64,000 nt of DNA, taken from NCBI RefSeq assembly GCF_012767755.2, contig NZ_AP023189.1:6326001-6390000 (forward strand), given 5' to 3'. The notes under the pieces were generated by a model. The model was given only the letters and a program-made list of their open reading frames with translations. It made no database searches and was not told where the DNA came from. Positions within the stretch are counted from its first letter, which is position 1; each line of letters starts with the position of its first letter. Below, in pieces: positions 1 through 8,663 of this stretch. A program made the translations under genes and the position numbers. The stretch is from Pseudomonas tohonis. Its GTDB lineage: Bacteria; Pseudomonadota; Gammaproteobacteria; Pseudomonadales; Pseudomonadaceae.

Positions 1-375
1 GCCAGCACCTACCTGTCGCTGATCTACCTGGCGACCTCGATGATCCTGGTGCCCTACTTCTGGTCCGCCGCCTACGCCCTGCTGCTGCCGATCCGTGGCG
101 AGACCTACGAGACGGACGGCCGTGACCGCAACAAGGACCTGGCCATCGCCGCCGTCGCCCTGGTCTACGCCGTTTGGCTGCTCTACGCCGGCGGCGTGAA
201 GTACCTGCTGCTCTCGGCCCTGCTCTACGCCCCTGGCGCGATCCTCTTCGCCAAGGCCAAGCACGAGCTCGGCCAACCCATCTTCACCAACGTTGAGAAG
301 CTGATCTTCGCCGCCGTGGTAATCGGCGCGCTCGTGGCGGCCTACGGCCTCTACGACGGCTTCCTGACTCTGTAA
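1..375 (+). CDS. arcD: Arginine/ornithine antiporter ArcD, C-terminal part (5' end outside window)
   Basis: The reading frame is open from the first base and ends 18 bp before arcA, so only the last 124 residues of a longer membrane protein are present. They contain several hydrophobic stretches, including one around 'IAAVALVYAVWLLYAGG' and one at the C-terminus around 'IFAAVVIGALVAAYGLY', with short charged loops between. ArcD is an amino-acid/polyamine/organocation family antiporter in the inner membrane that exchanges external arginine for internal ornithine. The identification rests mostly on position directly upstream of arcABC, as in the arcDABC operon of P. aeruginosa. The anaerobically controlled promoter of that operon would lie upstream of this window. 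Confidence 0.88.
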   Translation, partial: ASTYLSLIYLATSMILVPYFWSAAYALLLPIRGETYETDGRDRNKDLAIAAVALVYAVWLLYAGGVKYLLLSALLYAPGAILFAKAKHELGQPIFTNVEKLIFAAVVIGALVAAYGLYDGFLTL

Positions 376-393
376 CTCGTAAGGAGACCTGCC

Positions 394-1644
394 ATGTCCA
401 AAGTCAAACTCGGCGTTCATTCCGAAGCCGGCAAACTGCATAAGGTGATGGTCTGCTCGCCCGGTCTGGCCCATATGCGCCTGACCCCCAACAACTGCGA
501 CGAGCTGCTGTTCGATGACGTCATCTGGGTCAACCAGGCCAAGCGCGACCACTTCGACTTCGTCACCAAGATGCGCGAGCGCGGCGTCGAGGTGATGGAG
601 ATGCACAACCTGCTCACCGACATCGTGCAGAACCCCGAGGCCCTGAAATGGATCCTCGACCGCAAGATCACCGCCAACCAGGTCGGCATCGGCCTGACCA
701 ACGAAGTGCGCTCCTGGCTCGAGGGCCTTGAGCCACGCAAACTCGCCGAGTTCCTCATCGGCGGGGTCGCGGGCTCCGACCTGCCGGACAGCGAGGGCGT
801 CAGCGCGGTCAAGATGTACCGCGACTACCTGGGCCATTCCAGCTTCATCCTGCCGCCGCTGCCCAACACCCAGTTCACCCGCGACACCACCTGCTGGATC
901 TACGGCGGCGTGACGCTCAACCCGATGTACTGGCCGGCGCGACGCCAGGAAACCCTGCTCACCACAGCCATCTACAAGTTCCACCCCGAGTTCACCAACG
1001 CCGAGTTCGAAGTCTGGTACGGCGACCCCGACCAGGACCACGGCAGCGCCACCCTCGAAGGCGGCGACGTGATGCCCATCGGCAATGGCGTGGTGCTCAT
1101 CGGCATGGGCGAGCGCACCTCGCGCCAGGCCATCGGCCAGCTGGCCCAGTCGCTGTTCGCCAAGGGCGCGGCACAGAAAGTGGTGGTCGCCGGCCTGCCG
1201 AAGTCCCGCGCGGCCATGCACCTGGACACCGTCTTCACCTTCTGCGACCGCGACCTGGTCACGGTCTTCCCGGAAGTGGTCAAGGAGATCGTCCCCTTCA
1301 TCCTGCGCCCGGACGAAAGCCGTCCCTACGGCATCGACATCCGCCGCGAGGAGAAGAGCTTCATCGACGTGGTCGCCGAGTCCCTCGGGCTCAAGCAGCT
1401 GCGCGTGGTGCAGACCGGCGGCGACAGCTTCGAGGCCGAGCGCGAGCAGTGGGACGACGGCAACAACGTCGTCTGCCTGGAGCCCGGCGTGGTGGTCGGC
1501 TATGACCGCAACACCTACACCAACACCCAGCTGCGCAAGGCCGGTGTCGAGGTGGTGACCATCAGCGCCAGCGAACTCGGCCGCGGCCGTGGCGGTGGCC
1601 ACTGCATGACCTGCCCGATCCTGCGCGACCCGATCGACTATTGA
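394..1644 (+). CDS. arcA: Arginine deiminase
   Basis: Cytoplasmic enzyme that hydrolyses L-arginine to citrulline and ammonia, the first step of the arginine deiminase pathway. At 416 residues it has the family's usual length. The C-terminal '[10 protein letters not shown]' motif carries the catalytic cysteine (Cys404), with preceding His403. The substrate-binding 'FTRDTT' segment and the 'LEGGD' and 'MHLDTVF' (catalytic His/Asp) motifs are present. A good Shine-Dalgarno (aaggag) lies just before the ATG. Second gene of the arc operon, 18 bp after arcD and 107 bp before arcB. The longer gap to arcB holds a GC-rich hairpin. Confidence 0.97.
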   Translation: MSKVKLGVHSEAGKLHKVMVCSPGLAHMRLTPNNCDELLFDDVIWVNQAKRDHFDFVTKMRERGVEVMEMHNLLTDIVQNPEALKWILDRKITANQVGIGLTNEVRSWLEGLEPRKLAEFLIGGVAGSDLPDSEGVSAVKMYRDYLGHSSFILPPLPNTQFTRDTTCWIYGGVTLNPMYWPARRQETLLTTAIYKFHPEFTNAEFEVWYGDPDQDHGSATLEGGDVMPIGNGVVLIGMGERTSRQAIGQLAQSLFAKGAAQKVVVAGLPKSRAAMHLDTVFTFCDRDLVTVFPEVVKEIVPFILRPDESRPYGIDIRREEKSFIDVVAESLGLKQLRVVQTGGDSFEAEREQWDDGNNVVCLEPGVVVGYDRNTYTNTQLRKAGVEVVTISASELGRGRGGGHCMTCPILRDPIDY

Positions 1645-1662
1645 TCCAAGAAGCCGAACCCC

Positions 1663-1685
1663 GGCGGCCGTCACCCGCGGCCGCC
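1663..1685 (+). other. Hairpin between arcA and arcB
   Basis: An 8-bp perfect stem (ggcggccg / cggccgcc) with a 7-base loop starts 18 bases after the arcA stop. No T-run follows, so it is unlikely to be a full terminator. It could protect the 3' end of an arcDA transcript or mark a processing site. RNA processing of arc mRNA is known in P. aeruginosa; a role for this hairpin is my inference. Confidence 0.45.
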
Positions 1686-1751
1686 CGCCCCGCCAGCCAC
1701 GAGCTGTTCTGACGGGGCCTGGATTCCGACCTGCCCAAAAGGAGAAAGACC

Positions 1752-2762
1752 ATGGCTTTCAACATGCACAACCGCAACCTGCTCAGCCTGATGCACCACA
1801 GCACCCGCGAGCTGCGCTACCTGCTGGACCTCTCCCGCGACCTGAAGCGCGCCAAGTACACCGGCACCGAGCAGCAGCACCTGAAACGCAAGAACATCGC
1901 GTTGATCTTCGAGAAGACCTCCACCCGCACCCGCTGCGCCTTCGAGGTCGCCGCCTATGACCAGGGCGCCAACGTCACCTACATCGACCCCAACTCCTCG
2001 CAGATCGGCCACAAGGAGACCATGAAGGACACCGCCCGCGTGCTCGGGCGCATGTACGACGCCATCGAGTACCGCGGCTTCAAGCAGGAGATCGTCGAAG
2101 AGCTGGCCAAGTTCGCCGGCGTCCCGGTGTTCAACGGCCTGACAGACGAATACCACCCCACCCAGATGCTCGCCGACGTGCTGACCATGCGCGAGCACAG
2201 CGACAAGCCGCTGCACGACATCAGCTACGCCTACCTGGGCGATGCCCGCAACAACATGGGCAACTCGCTGCTGCTGATCGGCGCCAAGCTGGGCATGGAC
2301 GTGCGCATCGCCGCGCCCAAGGCGCTGTGGCCGGAGGACGACTTCATCGCCCAGTGCAAGCAATTCGCCGAGGAAAGCGGCGCGCGCATCACCGTCACCG
2401 AAGACCCCAAGGCGGCGGTCAAGGGCGTCGACTTCATCCACACCGACGTCTGGGTCTCCATGGGCGAGCCGGTGGAAGCCTGGGGCGAACGCATCAAGCT
2501 GCTGCTGCCCTACCAGGTCAACGCCGAGATGATGAAAGCCTCCGGCACCGCGCGGACCAAGTTCATGCACTGCCTGCCGGCCTTCCACAACAGCGATACC
2601 AAGGTCGGCAAGCAGATCGCCGAGCAGTACCCGCACCTGGCCAACGGCATCGAGGTGACCGACGACGTGTTCGAGTCCCCGGCCTGCATCGCCTTCGAGC
2701 AGGCGGAGAACCGCATGCACACCATCAAGGCGATCCTGGTCTCGACCCTCGCCGACGTCTGA
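1752..2762 (+). CDS. arcB: Catabolic ornithine carbamoyltransferase
   Basis: Converts citrulline plus phosphate to ornithine and carbamoyl phosphate, the second step of the arginine deiminase pathway. The 336-residue protein has the carbamoyl-phosphate-binding 'STRTR' motif at residues 57-61 and the ornithine-site 'HCLPAF' motif at 273-278. The start is supported by an aaggag sequence 8-9 bases upstream. Its place between arcA and arcC, and the N-terminus '[13 protein letters not shown]', indicate the catabolic enzyme rather than anabolic ArgF. In P. aeruginosa the catabolic enzyme is a dodecamer with strong carbamoyl-phosphate cooperativity; that property cannot be read from the sequence. 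Confidence 0.97.
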   Translation: MAFNMHNRNLLSLMHHSTRELRYLLDLSRDLKRAKYTGTEQQHLKRKNIALIFEKTSTRTRCAFEVAAYDQGANVTYIDPNSSQIGHKETMKDTARVLGRMYDAIEYRGFKQEIVEELAKFAGVPVFNGLTDEYHPTQMLADVLTMREHSDKPLHDISYAYLGDARNNMGNSLLLIGAKLGMDVRIAAPKALWPEDDFIAQCKQFAEESGARITVTEDPKAAVKGVDFIHTDVWVSMGEPVEAWGERIKLLLPYQVNAEMMKASGTARTKFMHCLPAFHNSDTKVGKQIAEQYPHLANGIEVTDDVFESPACIAFEQAENRMHTIKAILVSTLADV

Positions 2763-2770
2763 TTCCAGTT

Positions 2771-2876
2771 CGCCACAGGGGCGCTGGCGTTGTCGGCGGC
2801 ACTGCGCGCCATCATCCCTGTGGCGTCCTGGAATGTCCCTGATACCGGAGAAGGAGCAGCCTATCGCTCCTTCTCC
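2771..2876 (+). other. Two inverted repeats in the arcB-arcC spacer
   Basis: The 134-bp spacer holds two perfect inverted repeats. The first has 10-bp arms (cgccacaggg at 2771-2780 and ccctgtggcg at 2816-2825) around 35 bases. The second has 11-bp arms (ggagaaggagc at 2847-2857 and gctccttctcc at 2866-2876) around an 8-base loop, and ends 20 bases before the arcC start. The second would form a stable hairpin just ahead of the arcC ribosome-binding site. The likely effect is on mRNA stability or relative ArcC output, which is inference. Confidence 0.6.
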
Positions 2877-2896
2877 ACCGCAACAGGAGAACAATC

Positions 2897-3826
2897 ATGC
2901 GAATAGTCGTCGCATTGGGCGGCAACGCCCTGCTGCGCCGTGGCGAGCCCATGACTGCGGAGAACCAGCGCATCAACGTGCGCATCGCCGCCGAGCAGAT
3001 CGCCAAGATCCAGCCCGGCAACGAACTGGTGGTCGCCCATGGCAACGGTCCCCAGGTTGGCCTCCTGGCCCTCCAGGGCGCCGCCTACACGGCGGTCGGC
3101 ACCTACCCGCTGGACGTCCTCGGCGCCGAGACCGAGGGCATGATCGGCTACATGATCGAACAGGAACTGGGCAACCTGCTGCCCTTCGAGGTGCCCTTCG
3201 CCACGCTGCTCACCCAGGTGGAAGTGGACGCCAAGGACCCCGCCTTCCAGAACCCCACCAAGCCCATCGGCCCGGTGTACTCCAGGGAAGAGGCCGAGCG
3301 CCTGGCCGCGGAAAAAGGCTGGGCCATCGCCCCCGACGGCGACAAGTTCCGTCGTGTGGTCGCCAGCCCCCGGCCCAAGCAGATCTTCGAGATCCGCCCG
3401 GTAAAGTGGCTGCTGGAGAAGGGCTCGGTGGTCATCTGCGCCGGTGGCGGCGGCATCCCCACGTTCTATGACGACAACGGCAAGCTCAAGGGCGTCGAGG
3501 CGGTGATCGACAAGGACCTGTGCTCCGCGCTGCTGGCCCAGCAGCTGGAGAGCGACCTGCTGGTGATCGCCACCGACGTCGACGCCGCCTACATCGACTG
3601 GGGCAAGCCGACCCAGAAGGCCATCGCCGAAGCCCACCCGGATGAGCTCGAACGCCTCGGCTTCGCCGCCGGCTCCATGGGACCCAAGGTCCAGGCCGCC
3701 AGCGAATTCGCCCGCAACACCGGGCGCGTCGCGGTGATCGGCTCCCTGGCCGATATCGAGGCCATCGTCCAGGGCAAGGCCGGCACCCGCGTCAGCACCG
3801 CCAACCCGGGCATCAGCTACCGCTGA
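2897..3826 (+). CDS. arcC: Carbamate kinase
   Basis: Transfers phosphate from carbamoyl phosphate to ADP, giving ATP, CO2 and ammonia; this is the energy-yielding last step of the arginine deiminase pathway. The 309-residue protein shows the amino-acid-kinase fold motifs: N-terminal 'ALGGNALL', '[10 protein letters not shown]', central 'AGGGGIPTF', and '[10 protein letters not shown]' followed by 'IATDVDAAY'. The start has an aggagaa sequence in good spacing. It is the last gene of the operon, and a short GC-rich hairpin follows the stop. Confidence 0.97.
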   Translation: MRIVVALGGNALLRRGEPMTAENQRINVRIAAEQIAKIQPGNELVVAHGNGPQVGLLALQGAAYTAVGTYPLDVLGAETEGMIGYMIEQELGNLLPFEVPFATLLTQVEVDAKDPAFQNPTKPIGPVYSREEAERLAAEKGWAIAPDGDKFRRVVASPRPKQIFEIRPVKWLLEKGSVVICAGGGGIPTFYDDNGKLKGVEAVIDKDLCSALLAQQLESDLLVIATDVDAAYIDWGKPTQKAIAEAHPDELERLGFAAGSMGPKVQAASEFARNTGRVAVIGSLADIEAIVQGKAGTRVSTANPGISYR

Positions 3827-3838
3827 AGCCCCGACCAC

Positions 3839-3858
3839 GGGGCCGTGCAGGCGGCCCC
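3839..3858 (+). terminator. GC-rich stem-loop after arcC
   Basis: A 7-bp stem (ggggccg / cggcccc) with a 6-base loop lies 12 bases after the arcC stop. No T-tract follows (gactcctccc), so it is at best a weak or Rho-assisted end of the arc operon. The rest of the 294-bp spacer up to fabY shows no further gene. Confidence 0.4.
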
Positions 3859-4120
3859 GACTCCTCCCGCCCGCCCTCGCGACCACACCTGGCGCCCATG
3901 CACACGGGCAGTACCGATCAATCCTCAAGTGACTCGACGGTCAGCTGCCGCGTCAGGTTAGGCATTCGAATCTTTCGAGCTGCCACCTGGTTCGTCCACG
4001 GTGGCCGGACATCCCCGACGCGTTCCCTGGCCAGCCGCACCCGCGGTCGTCATGGCCCCTCTTCACCGCGCTCGGCCCGGCCCCGGTCACGAAATGGTCT
4101 ATTTGAGGAGTTCCCGCGTC

Positions 4121-6028
4121 ATGTCTCGACTTCCGGTCATCGTTGGTTTCGGCGGTTACAACGCAGCGGGCCGAAGCTCGTTCCACCATGGCTTCCGCCG
4201 TACCGTGATCGAGTCCGTCGACGCCGCCGCGCGCCAGGAGACCCTGGCCGGCCTGGCGGTGATGACCAAGCTGGTGACAGTGGTCGATGGCCAGTACCTG
4301 GACGCCGACGGCGCGCCGCTGAGCCTGGCCGACATCGAGTCGCGCTTCGGTGAACGCCTCCTCACCTCGACCCTGGTGCGCCGCATCGAGAAGCAGCACC
4401 TGGACGTCGACGCCGCCCCCTGGCAGAAGAGCATCGGCGTCGCCGCCGAACCGGGCTCCAGCATCCGCTTCGTCACCTCGCGCAAGCAGTTGCCCGAACC
4501 GCTGCCGGCCAGCTGGTCGGTCGAGCCGCTGGAGTCCGGCGAGGTGCGCGTCACCCTCAATGACGCCACCGAGTTCAAGGTCGAGAGCTTCCGCGCCCTG
4601 CCGGTCAAATCCGCCGGCCAGCTGCCCACCGGCTTCGAGCCGGGCGAGCTGTACAACTCGCGCTTCCACCCGCGCGGCCTGCAGATGTCCGTGGTCGCCG
4701 CCACCGACGCCATCCGCTCCATCGGCCTGCCCTGGCAGCGCATCGTCGACCGGGTGCAACCCGACGAGGTCGCGGTGTTCTCCGGCAGCATCATGAGCCA
4801 GCTCGACGAGAACGGTTTCGGCGGCCTGATGCAGTCGCGCCTCAAGGGTGGCCGCGTCACCGCCAAGCAACTGCCGCTGGGCCTGAACACCATGCCCGCC
4901 GACTTCATCAACGCCTACGTGCTGGGCAGCGTCGGCACCACCGGCAGCGTCACCGGCGCCTGCGCCACCTTCCTCTACAACCTGCAGAAGGCCATCGAGC
5001 TGATCGGCTCCGGCCGCGCGCGGGTCGCCCTGGTGGGCAACGCCGAGGCGCCTATCAACCAGGAATGCATCGACGGCTACGGCGCCATGGGCGCCCTGGC
5101 CACCGAGGACGGCCTGCGCCAGGTCGGCGGCCGCGAGGACGTGGACTTCCGCCGTGCCAGCCGCCCCTTCGGCGAGAACTGCGGCTTCACCCTGGCCGAG
5201 TCCAGCCAGTACGTGGTGCTGATGGACGACGCCCTGGCCCTGGAGCTGGGTGCCGATATCCATGGCGCAGTGACCGACGTCTTCATCAACGCCGACGGCT
5301 TCAAGAAATCCATCTCCGCCCCCGGCCCGGGCAACTACCTGACCCTGGCCAAGGCCGTGGCCAGCGCCACCCAGCTGTTCGGCAGCGAGACCGTGCGCCA
5401 GCACAGCTTCGTCCACGCCCACGGCTCCAGCACCCCGGCCAACCGCGTCACCGAGTCCGAACTGCTGGACCGCGTCGCCGCCGCCTTCGGCATCGAGTCC
5501 TGGCCCATCACCGCGGTCAAGGCCTTCGTCGGCCACAGCCTGGCCACCGCCAGCGGCGACCAGGTGGTCTCGGCCCTCGGCACCTTCCGCTACGGCATCC
5601 TGCCGGGCATCAAGACCATCGACCGGGTCGCCGACGACGTGCACCAGCAGCACCTGTCGATCTCCACCCGCGACCAGCACATGGAGCAGCGCAACCTGGA
5701 CATCTGCTTCGTCAACTCGAAGGGTTTTGGCGGCAACAACGCCAGCGGCGTGGTGATCTCGCCGCGCCTGACCGAGAACATGCTGCGCAAGCGCCACGGC
5801 GAGAAAGCCTTCGCCGACTACTGCGAGAAGCGCGAAGCCACCCGCGCCGCCGCCCGCCAGTACGACGAGCGCGCGCTCAAGGGCGAGCTGGACATCATCT
5901 ACAACTTCGGCAACGACCTGATCGACGACAAGGCCCTGGAAGTCACCGCCGAAGGCATCAAGGTCCCCGGCTTCGCCCAGCCGCTGCTCTACGGCAAGGA
6001 CGAACGCTTCAAGGACATGCTCGACTGA
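4121..6028 (+). CDS. fabY: Beta-ketoacyl-ACP synthase FabY
   Basis: A 635-residue ketosynthase of the FabY type, which in P. aeruginosa starts fatty-acid synthesis by condensing acetyl-CoA with malonyl-ACP in place of FabH. The Cys-His-His active site is visible: Cys281 in 'VTGACATF', His434 in 'HAHGSST' and His472 in 'FVGHSLA'. The frame is open further upstream (to 4001), but I start at the ATG giving 'MSRLPVIVGFGGYNAAGRSS' because gaggag lies 10 bases before it and the length then fits the family (about 634). It follows arcC as in P. aeruginosa. No other fab gene is nearby. Confidence 0.9.
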   Translation: MSRLPVIVGFGGYNAAGRSSFHHGFRRTVIESVDAAARQETLAGLAVMTKLVTVVDGQYLDADGAPLSLADIESRFGERLLTSTLVRRIEKQHLDVDAAPWQKSIGVAAEPGSSIRFVTSRKQLPEPLPASWSVEPLESGEVRVTLNDATEFKVESFRALPVKSAGQLPTGFEPGELYNSRFHPRGLQMSVVAATDAIRSIGLPWQRIVDRVQPDEVAVFSGSIMSQLDENGFGGLMQSRLKGGRVTAKQLPLGLNTMPADFINAYVLGSVGTTGSVTGACATFLYNLQKAIELIGSGRARVALVGNAEAPINQECIDGYGAMGALATEDGLRQVGGREDVDFRRASRPFGENCGFTLAESSQYVVLMDDALALELGADIHGAVTDVFINADGFKKSISAPGPGNYLTLAKAVASATQLFGSETVRQHSFVHAHGSSTPANRVTESELLDRVAAAFGIESWPITAVKAFVGHSLATASGDQVVSALGTFRYGILPGIKTIDRVADDVHQQHLSISTRDQHMEQRNLDICFVNSKGFGGNNASGVVISPRLTENMLRKRHGEKAFADYCEKREATRAAARQYDERALKGELDIIYNFGNDLIDDKALEVTAEGIKVPGFAQPLLYGKDERFKDMLD

Positions 6029-6053
6029 TCCGGAGCCGAAGAGCGGGTGGAGC

Positions 6054-6085
6054 GATGGGTTTCGCTTCGCTCTACGCCATCCTAC
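6054..6085 (+). repeat. Dispersed intergenic repeat (copy 1)
   Basis: The segment beginning gatgggtttcgcttcgct and ending catcctac occurs again, inverted, at 26879-26909 with about 30 of 31 bases the same. A more diverged relative is at 44428-44513. It lies 26 bp after the fabY stop. This kind of short repeat is frequent between Pseudomonas genes. Confidence 0.7.
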
Positions 6086-6195
6086 AAAAGCCGCCGGCCG
6101 CAGCGCAGGCAAAGTGGCGATGCGCACATCAATATGAAGCATGAGCATCAATGTTGGAGCAGCAGCCAAACGCCCCTTTCAGGAGGCCGAGCGCA

Positions 6196-6362
6196 ATCGT
6201 CGTTTCAGGGGTTGAGCGACATGGATGTCGCGAGAGCCGCGATGGGCCAGGGATGGGCCTTCGCGGCGTGCCCCTGAAACGATGATGGAGCGAGGGAACC
6301 CGACGCAGTCGGGCCGTATGCAGGGGCAAGTTTTTTGGTTCCTTTTCAACGATTGGAAAAGG
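6196..6362 (+). ncRNA. Multi-branched structured intergenic element
   Basis: The 442-bp gap between fabY and cysQ has no credible gene but strong dyad symmetry. An outer stem of 16 pairs (6196-6211 with 6271-6286, one G-U) encloses two hairpins: 6216-6221 with 6226-6231 (gcgaca/tgtcgc), and 6236-6242 with 6261-6267 (gccgcga/tcgcggc) plus an inner ggcc/ggcc pairing. Two more hairpins follow: 6299-6304 with 6308-6313 (cccgac/gtcggg), then a T-run, and 6341-6347 with 6356-6362. I recall near-identical stretches in other Pseudomonas genomes, so it may be a repeat family. Whether it is transcribed, and from which strand, is unknown. Confidence 0.5.
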
Positions 6363-6470
6363 GACTCGCCCGGCAAGGCGAAACAGAAACCATCAGCAAA
6401 ACTCGGCAACCGGCGTGGCCAAAAACCTTCCAGCAACACTTAGCTCACAATTCATTCGCCCCCGCTCTGA

Positions 6471-7289
6471 TCAATCCAGGGCGCGCGCCAGCTCCAGCAG
6501 CTCGCCACGCCAAGCGGCGGCCGCCGGCAACGCCAGGAAGGACGGGTTGAGGAAGGATTCGCGGGCCGCGTAGCCCAGCGGTTCGCCGGCCAGGTCGAGC
6601 ACCTCGCCACCGGCGCCCTCCAGCACGCCCTGCGCGGCGGCGGTGTCCCACTGCGAGGTGGGCGCCAGGCGCGGGTAGCAATCCGCCGCCCCTTCGGCCA
6701 GCAGGCAGAACTTCAGCGAGCTGCCGATATTGGCCAGCTGCAATTCCCCGAAGCGCTCCCCCAGCCCGGCCAGCAGGCGTTCCTGCGCGGGACTCGAATG
6801 GCGCTTGCTGGCCACCAGGGTGAAGGCCTGTGCAGGCGCCACGCGCACCGCGATCGGCTCGCGCACGCCCGCGTCGATGCGCCAGGCACCCAGGCCCGCG
6901 CCACCCAGGTAGCAGCGGCCGGTGACCGGCACGCCGACGACGCCGAAGACCACCCGCCCACGCTCGATCAGCGCGACGTTGACGGTGAACTCATCGGAGC
7001 CGGAGATGAATTCCTTGGTGCCATCCAGCGGGTCGACCAGCCACCAGCGCTCCCAGGCGGCGCGCTCGGCGAGGGGAATGTCCGCCGCTTCCTCGGAAAG
7101 CACCGGGATGCCGGCATCCAGCGCTGCCAGGCCGTCGGCGAGGATCCGGTGGGCAGCCAGGTCGGCGGCGGTGACGGGAGACGCATCGGCCTTCTCGACC
7201 ACGGCGACGTCCGCGCGCCAGAACGGCAGGATGGCCTGGCCGGCGAGGCCGACCAGTTCGATGACGGCAGGCAGCAGCGGGTGGCTCAT
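6471..7289 (-). CDS. cysQ: 3'(2'),5'-bisphosphate nucleotidase CysQ
   Basis: Removes the 3'-phosphate from PAP, the by-product of sulfate assimilation and ACP modification, giving AMP. The 272-residue protein belongs to the inositol-monophosphatase superfamily. Metal-binding motifs are 'SEEA' near residue 66, 'LVDPLDGTKEF' near residue 84, and 'SQWDTAAA' near residue 210. Its start overlaps the nudE stop by 4 bp (ATGA type), so the two are co-transcribed. The pairing of cysQ with nudE is common in gammaproteobacteria. Confidence 0.93.
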   Translation of the reverse strand: MSHPLLPAVIELVGLAGQAILPFWRADVAVVEKADASPVTAADLAAHRILADGLAALDAGIPVLSEEAADIPLAERAAWERWWLVDPLDGTKEFISGSDEFTVNVALIERGRVVFGVVGVPVTGRCYLGGAGLGAWRIDAGVREPIAVRVAPAQAFTLVASKRHSSPAQERLLAGLGERFGELQLANIGSSLKFCLLAEGAADCYPRLAPTSQWDTAAAQGVLEGAGGEVLDLAGEPLGYAARESFLNPSFLALPAAAAWRGELLELARALD

Positions 7290-7852
7290 GCGGGGAACTC
7301 CCCGCGCTGGCCCAGCAGGTCGCGGGCCAGGTAGAGCGCCGCCAGGGCGCGCCCCTCGCTGAACTGCGGGTGCTGCACCAGGCTCGCGATCTCGCGCAGG
7401 CTGATCTTCTCCACGCCCAGCGGCTCGGGCTCGTCGCCCGGCAGGCGCTCTTCATAAAGGTCACGGGCCAGCACCACCTGGATCTTCTGGCTCATGTAGC
7501 CCGGCGACAGCGACAGCTCGGTCAGCAGCTCCAGCTTGCGTGCGCCGTATCCCGCCTCTTCCTTGAGTTCGCGGTCGGCCGCCACCAGCACGTCCTCGCC
7601 CGGCTCGATCAGCCCCTTGGGCAGCGACAGCTGGTAGTCGTCGGTGCCGGCGCAGTACTCCTCCACCAGCAGCACGTGCTCGGCGTCCACCATCGCCACC
7701 ACCATCACCGCGCCATAGCCGGAGCCCTTGCCCACCAGGCGCTCGTAGGTGCGCTCGACACCGTTGGAGAAGCGCAGCTGCAGCTCCTCGACACGGAACA
7801 GGCGGCTGCTGGCGACGATCTCGCGGGCGAGCACGGTGGGCTTCTGACGCAT
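7286..7852 (-). CDS. nudE: ADP-compounds hydrolase NudE (Nudix)
   Basis: Nudix hydrolase acting on ADP-ribose, NADH and diadenosine polyphosphates, releasing AMP. The Nudix box reads 'GLIEPGEDVLVAADRELKEE' followed by AGYG, with the E-x7-RELxEExG core intact. An in-frame ATG lies at 7870, but I choose the one at 7852 ('MRQKPTVLARE', 188 residues) because aaggag sits 7-8 bases upstream of it, overlapping the earlier ATG. It is the first gene of the nudE-cysQ pair and is divergent from the HAD nucleotidase gene. Confidence 0.92.
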   Translation of the reverse strand: MRQKPTVLAREIVASSRLFRVEELQLRFSNGVERTYERLVGKGSGYGAVMVVAMVDAEHVLLVEEYCAGTDDYQLSLPKGLIEPGEDVLVAADRELKEEAGYGARKLELLTELSLSPGYMSQKIQVVLARDLYEERLPGDEPEPLGVEKISLREIASLVQHPQFSEGRALAALYLARDLLGQRGEFPA

Positions 7853-7984
7853 AACGGAACTCCTTGGCATGACCGGCGGGTTATCATACCCCGGCTTTTC
7901 CGATTATCTGCGTAGGAGATTGCACGCCGACGACCGTCCACGGTGCAATCGCGACAGCCCTCCCACCTACAGCCCCGGACACGC

Positions 7985-8647
7985 ATGCCACAGCTCAACT
8001 GGTCCGCCATCGACACCGTCCTGCTGGACATGGACGGCACCCTCCTCGACCTGCATTTCGACAACCACTTCTGGCTGGAATACCTGCCCCAGCGCTACGC
8101 CGATCACCACGGCATCAGCCGCGAGGCGGCCGACGCCGAACTGGTGCCGCTGTTCAAGCACCACGCCGGCCAGCTCAACTGGTATTGCACGGACTTCTGG
8201 AGCCGCGAGCTGAAGCTGTCGATCCGCGACCTCAAGCGCGAGGTCGCCGACCTGATCGCCCTGCGCCCCGACGCCGACCACTTCCTCGCCGCCCTGCGCC
8301 GAGCCGGCAAGCGCGTGGTGCTGATCACCAACGCCCACCGCGACTCGCTGTCGCTGAAGATGGAACGGGTCGAACTGGCCCCCTGGTTCGATCGCCTGAT
8401 CAGCTCCCACGACTACGGCTTCCCCAAGGAAGACCAGCAGTTCTGGCACGCCCTGCAGCAGGACTCGCCCTTCGACCCGGCGCGCACGCTGTTCATCGAC
8501 GACAGCCTGCCGATCCTGCGCAGCGCCCGCGCCCACGGCGTCGCCCACCTGCTGGCGGTGCTGCAGCCCGACAGCCGGGGCGCGCTCAAGGACACCGAGG
8601 AATTCGCAGCGGTCGACGGCTACCGCGAACTGGTGGCCGGGCTCTAG
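7985..8647 (+). CDS. yrfG: HAD-family GMP/IMP nucleotidase (YrfG-like)
   Basis: A haloacid-dehalogenase-type phosphatase of 220 residues, likely dephosphorylating GMP or IMP. HAD motif I is 'DMDGTLLDL' (nucleophile Asp near residue 15), motif II is 'LITNAHRD', a lysine follows in 'DYGFPKEDQQF', and motif IV is 'LFIDDS'. The frame is open 14 codons further upstream; I use the ATG giving 'MPQLNWSAIDTVLL', although no clear Shine-Dalgarno precedes it. Divergent from nudE with about 130 bp between, and followed by a LysR gene 16 bp downstream. Confidence 0.85.
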   Translation: MPQLNWSAIDTVLLDMDGTLLDLHFDNHFWLEYLPQRYADHHGISREAADAELVPLFKHHAGQLNWYCTDFWSRELKLSIRDLKREVADLIALRPDADHFLAALRRAGKRVVLITNAHRDSLSLKMERVELAPWFDRLISSHDYGFPKEDQQFWHALQQDSPFDPARTLFIDDSLPILRSARAHGVAHLLAVLQPDSRGALKDTEEFAAVDGYRELVAGL

Positions 8648-8663
8648 CCCGGCGGGAGCGACC

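Noticed and set aside
6129..6550. Several short open frames in the fabY-cysQ gap
   Set aside because: They overlap each other on both strands and are crossed by perfect inverted repeats. No start has a credible ribosome-binding site.
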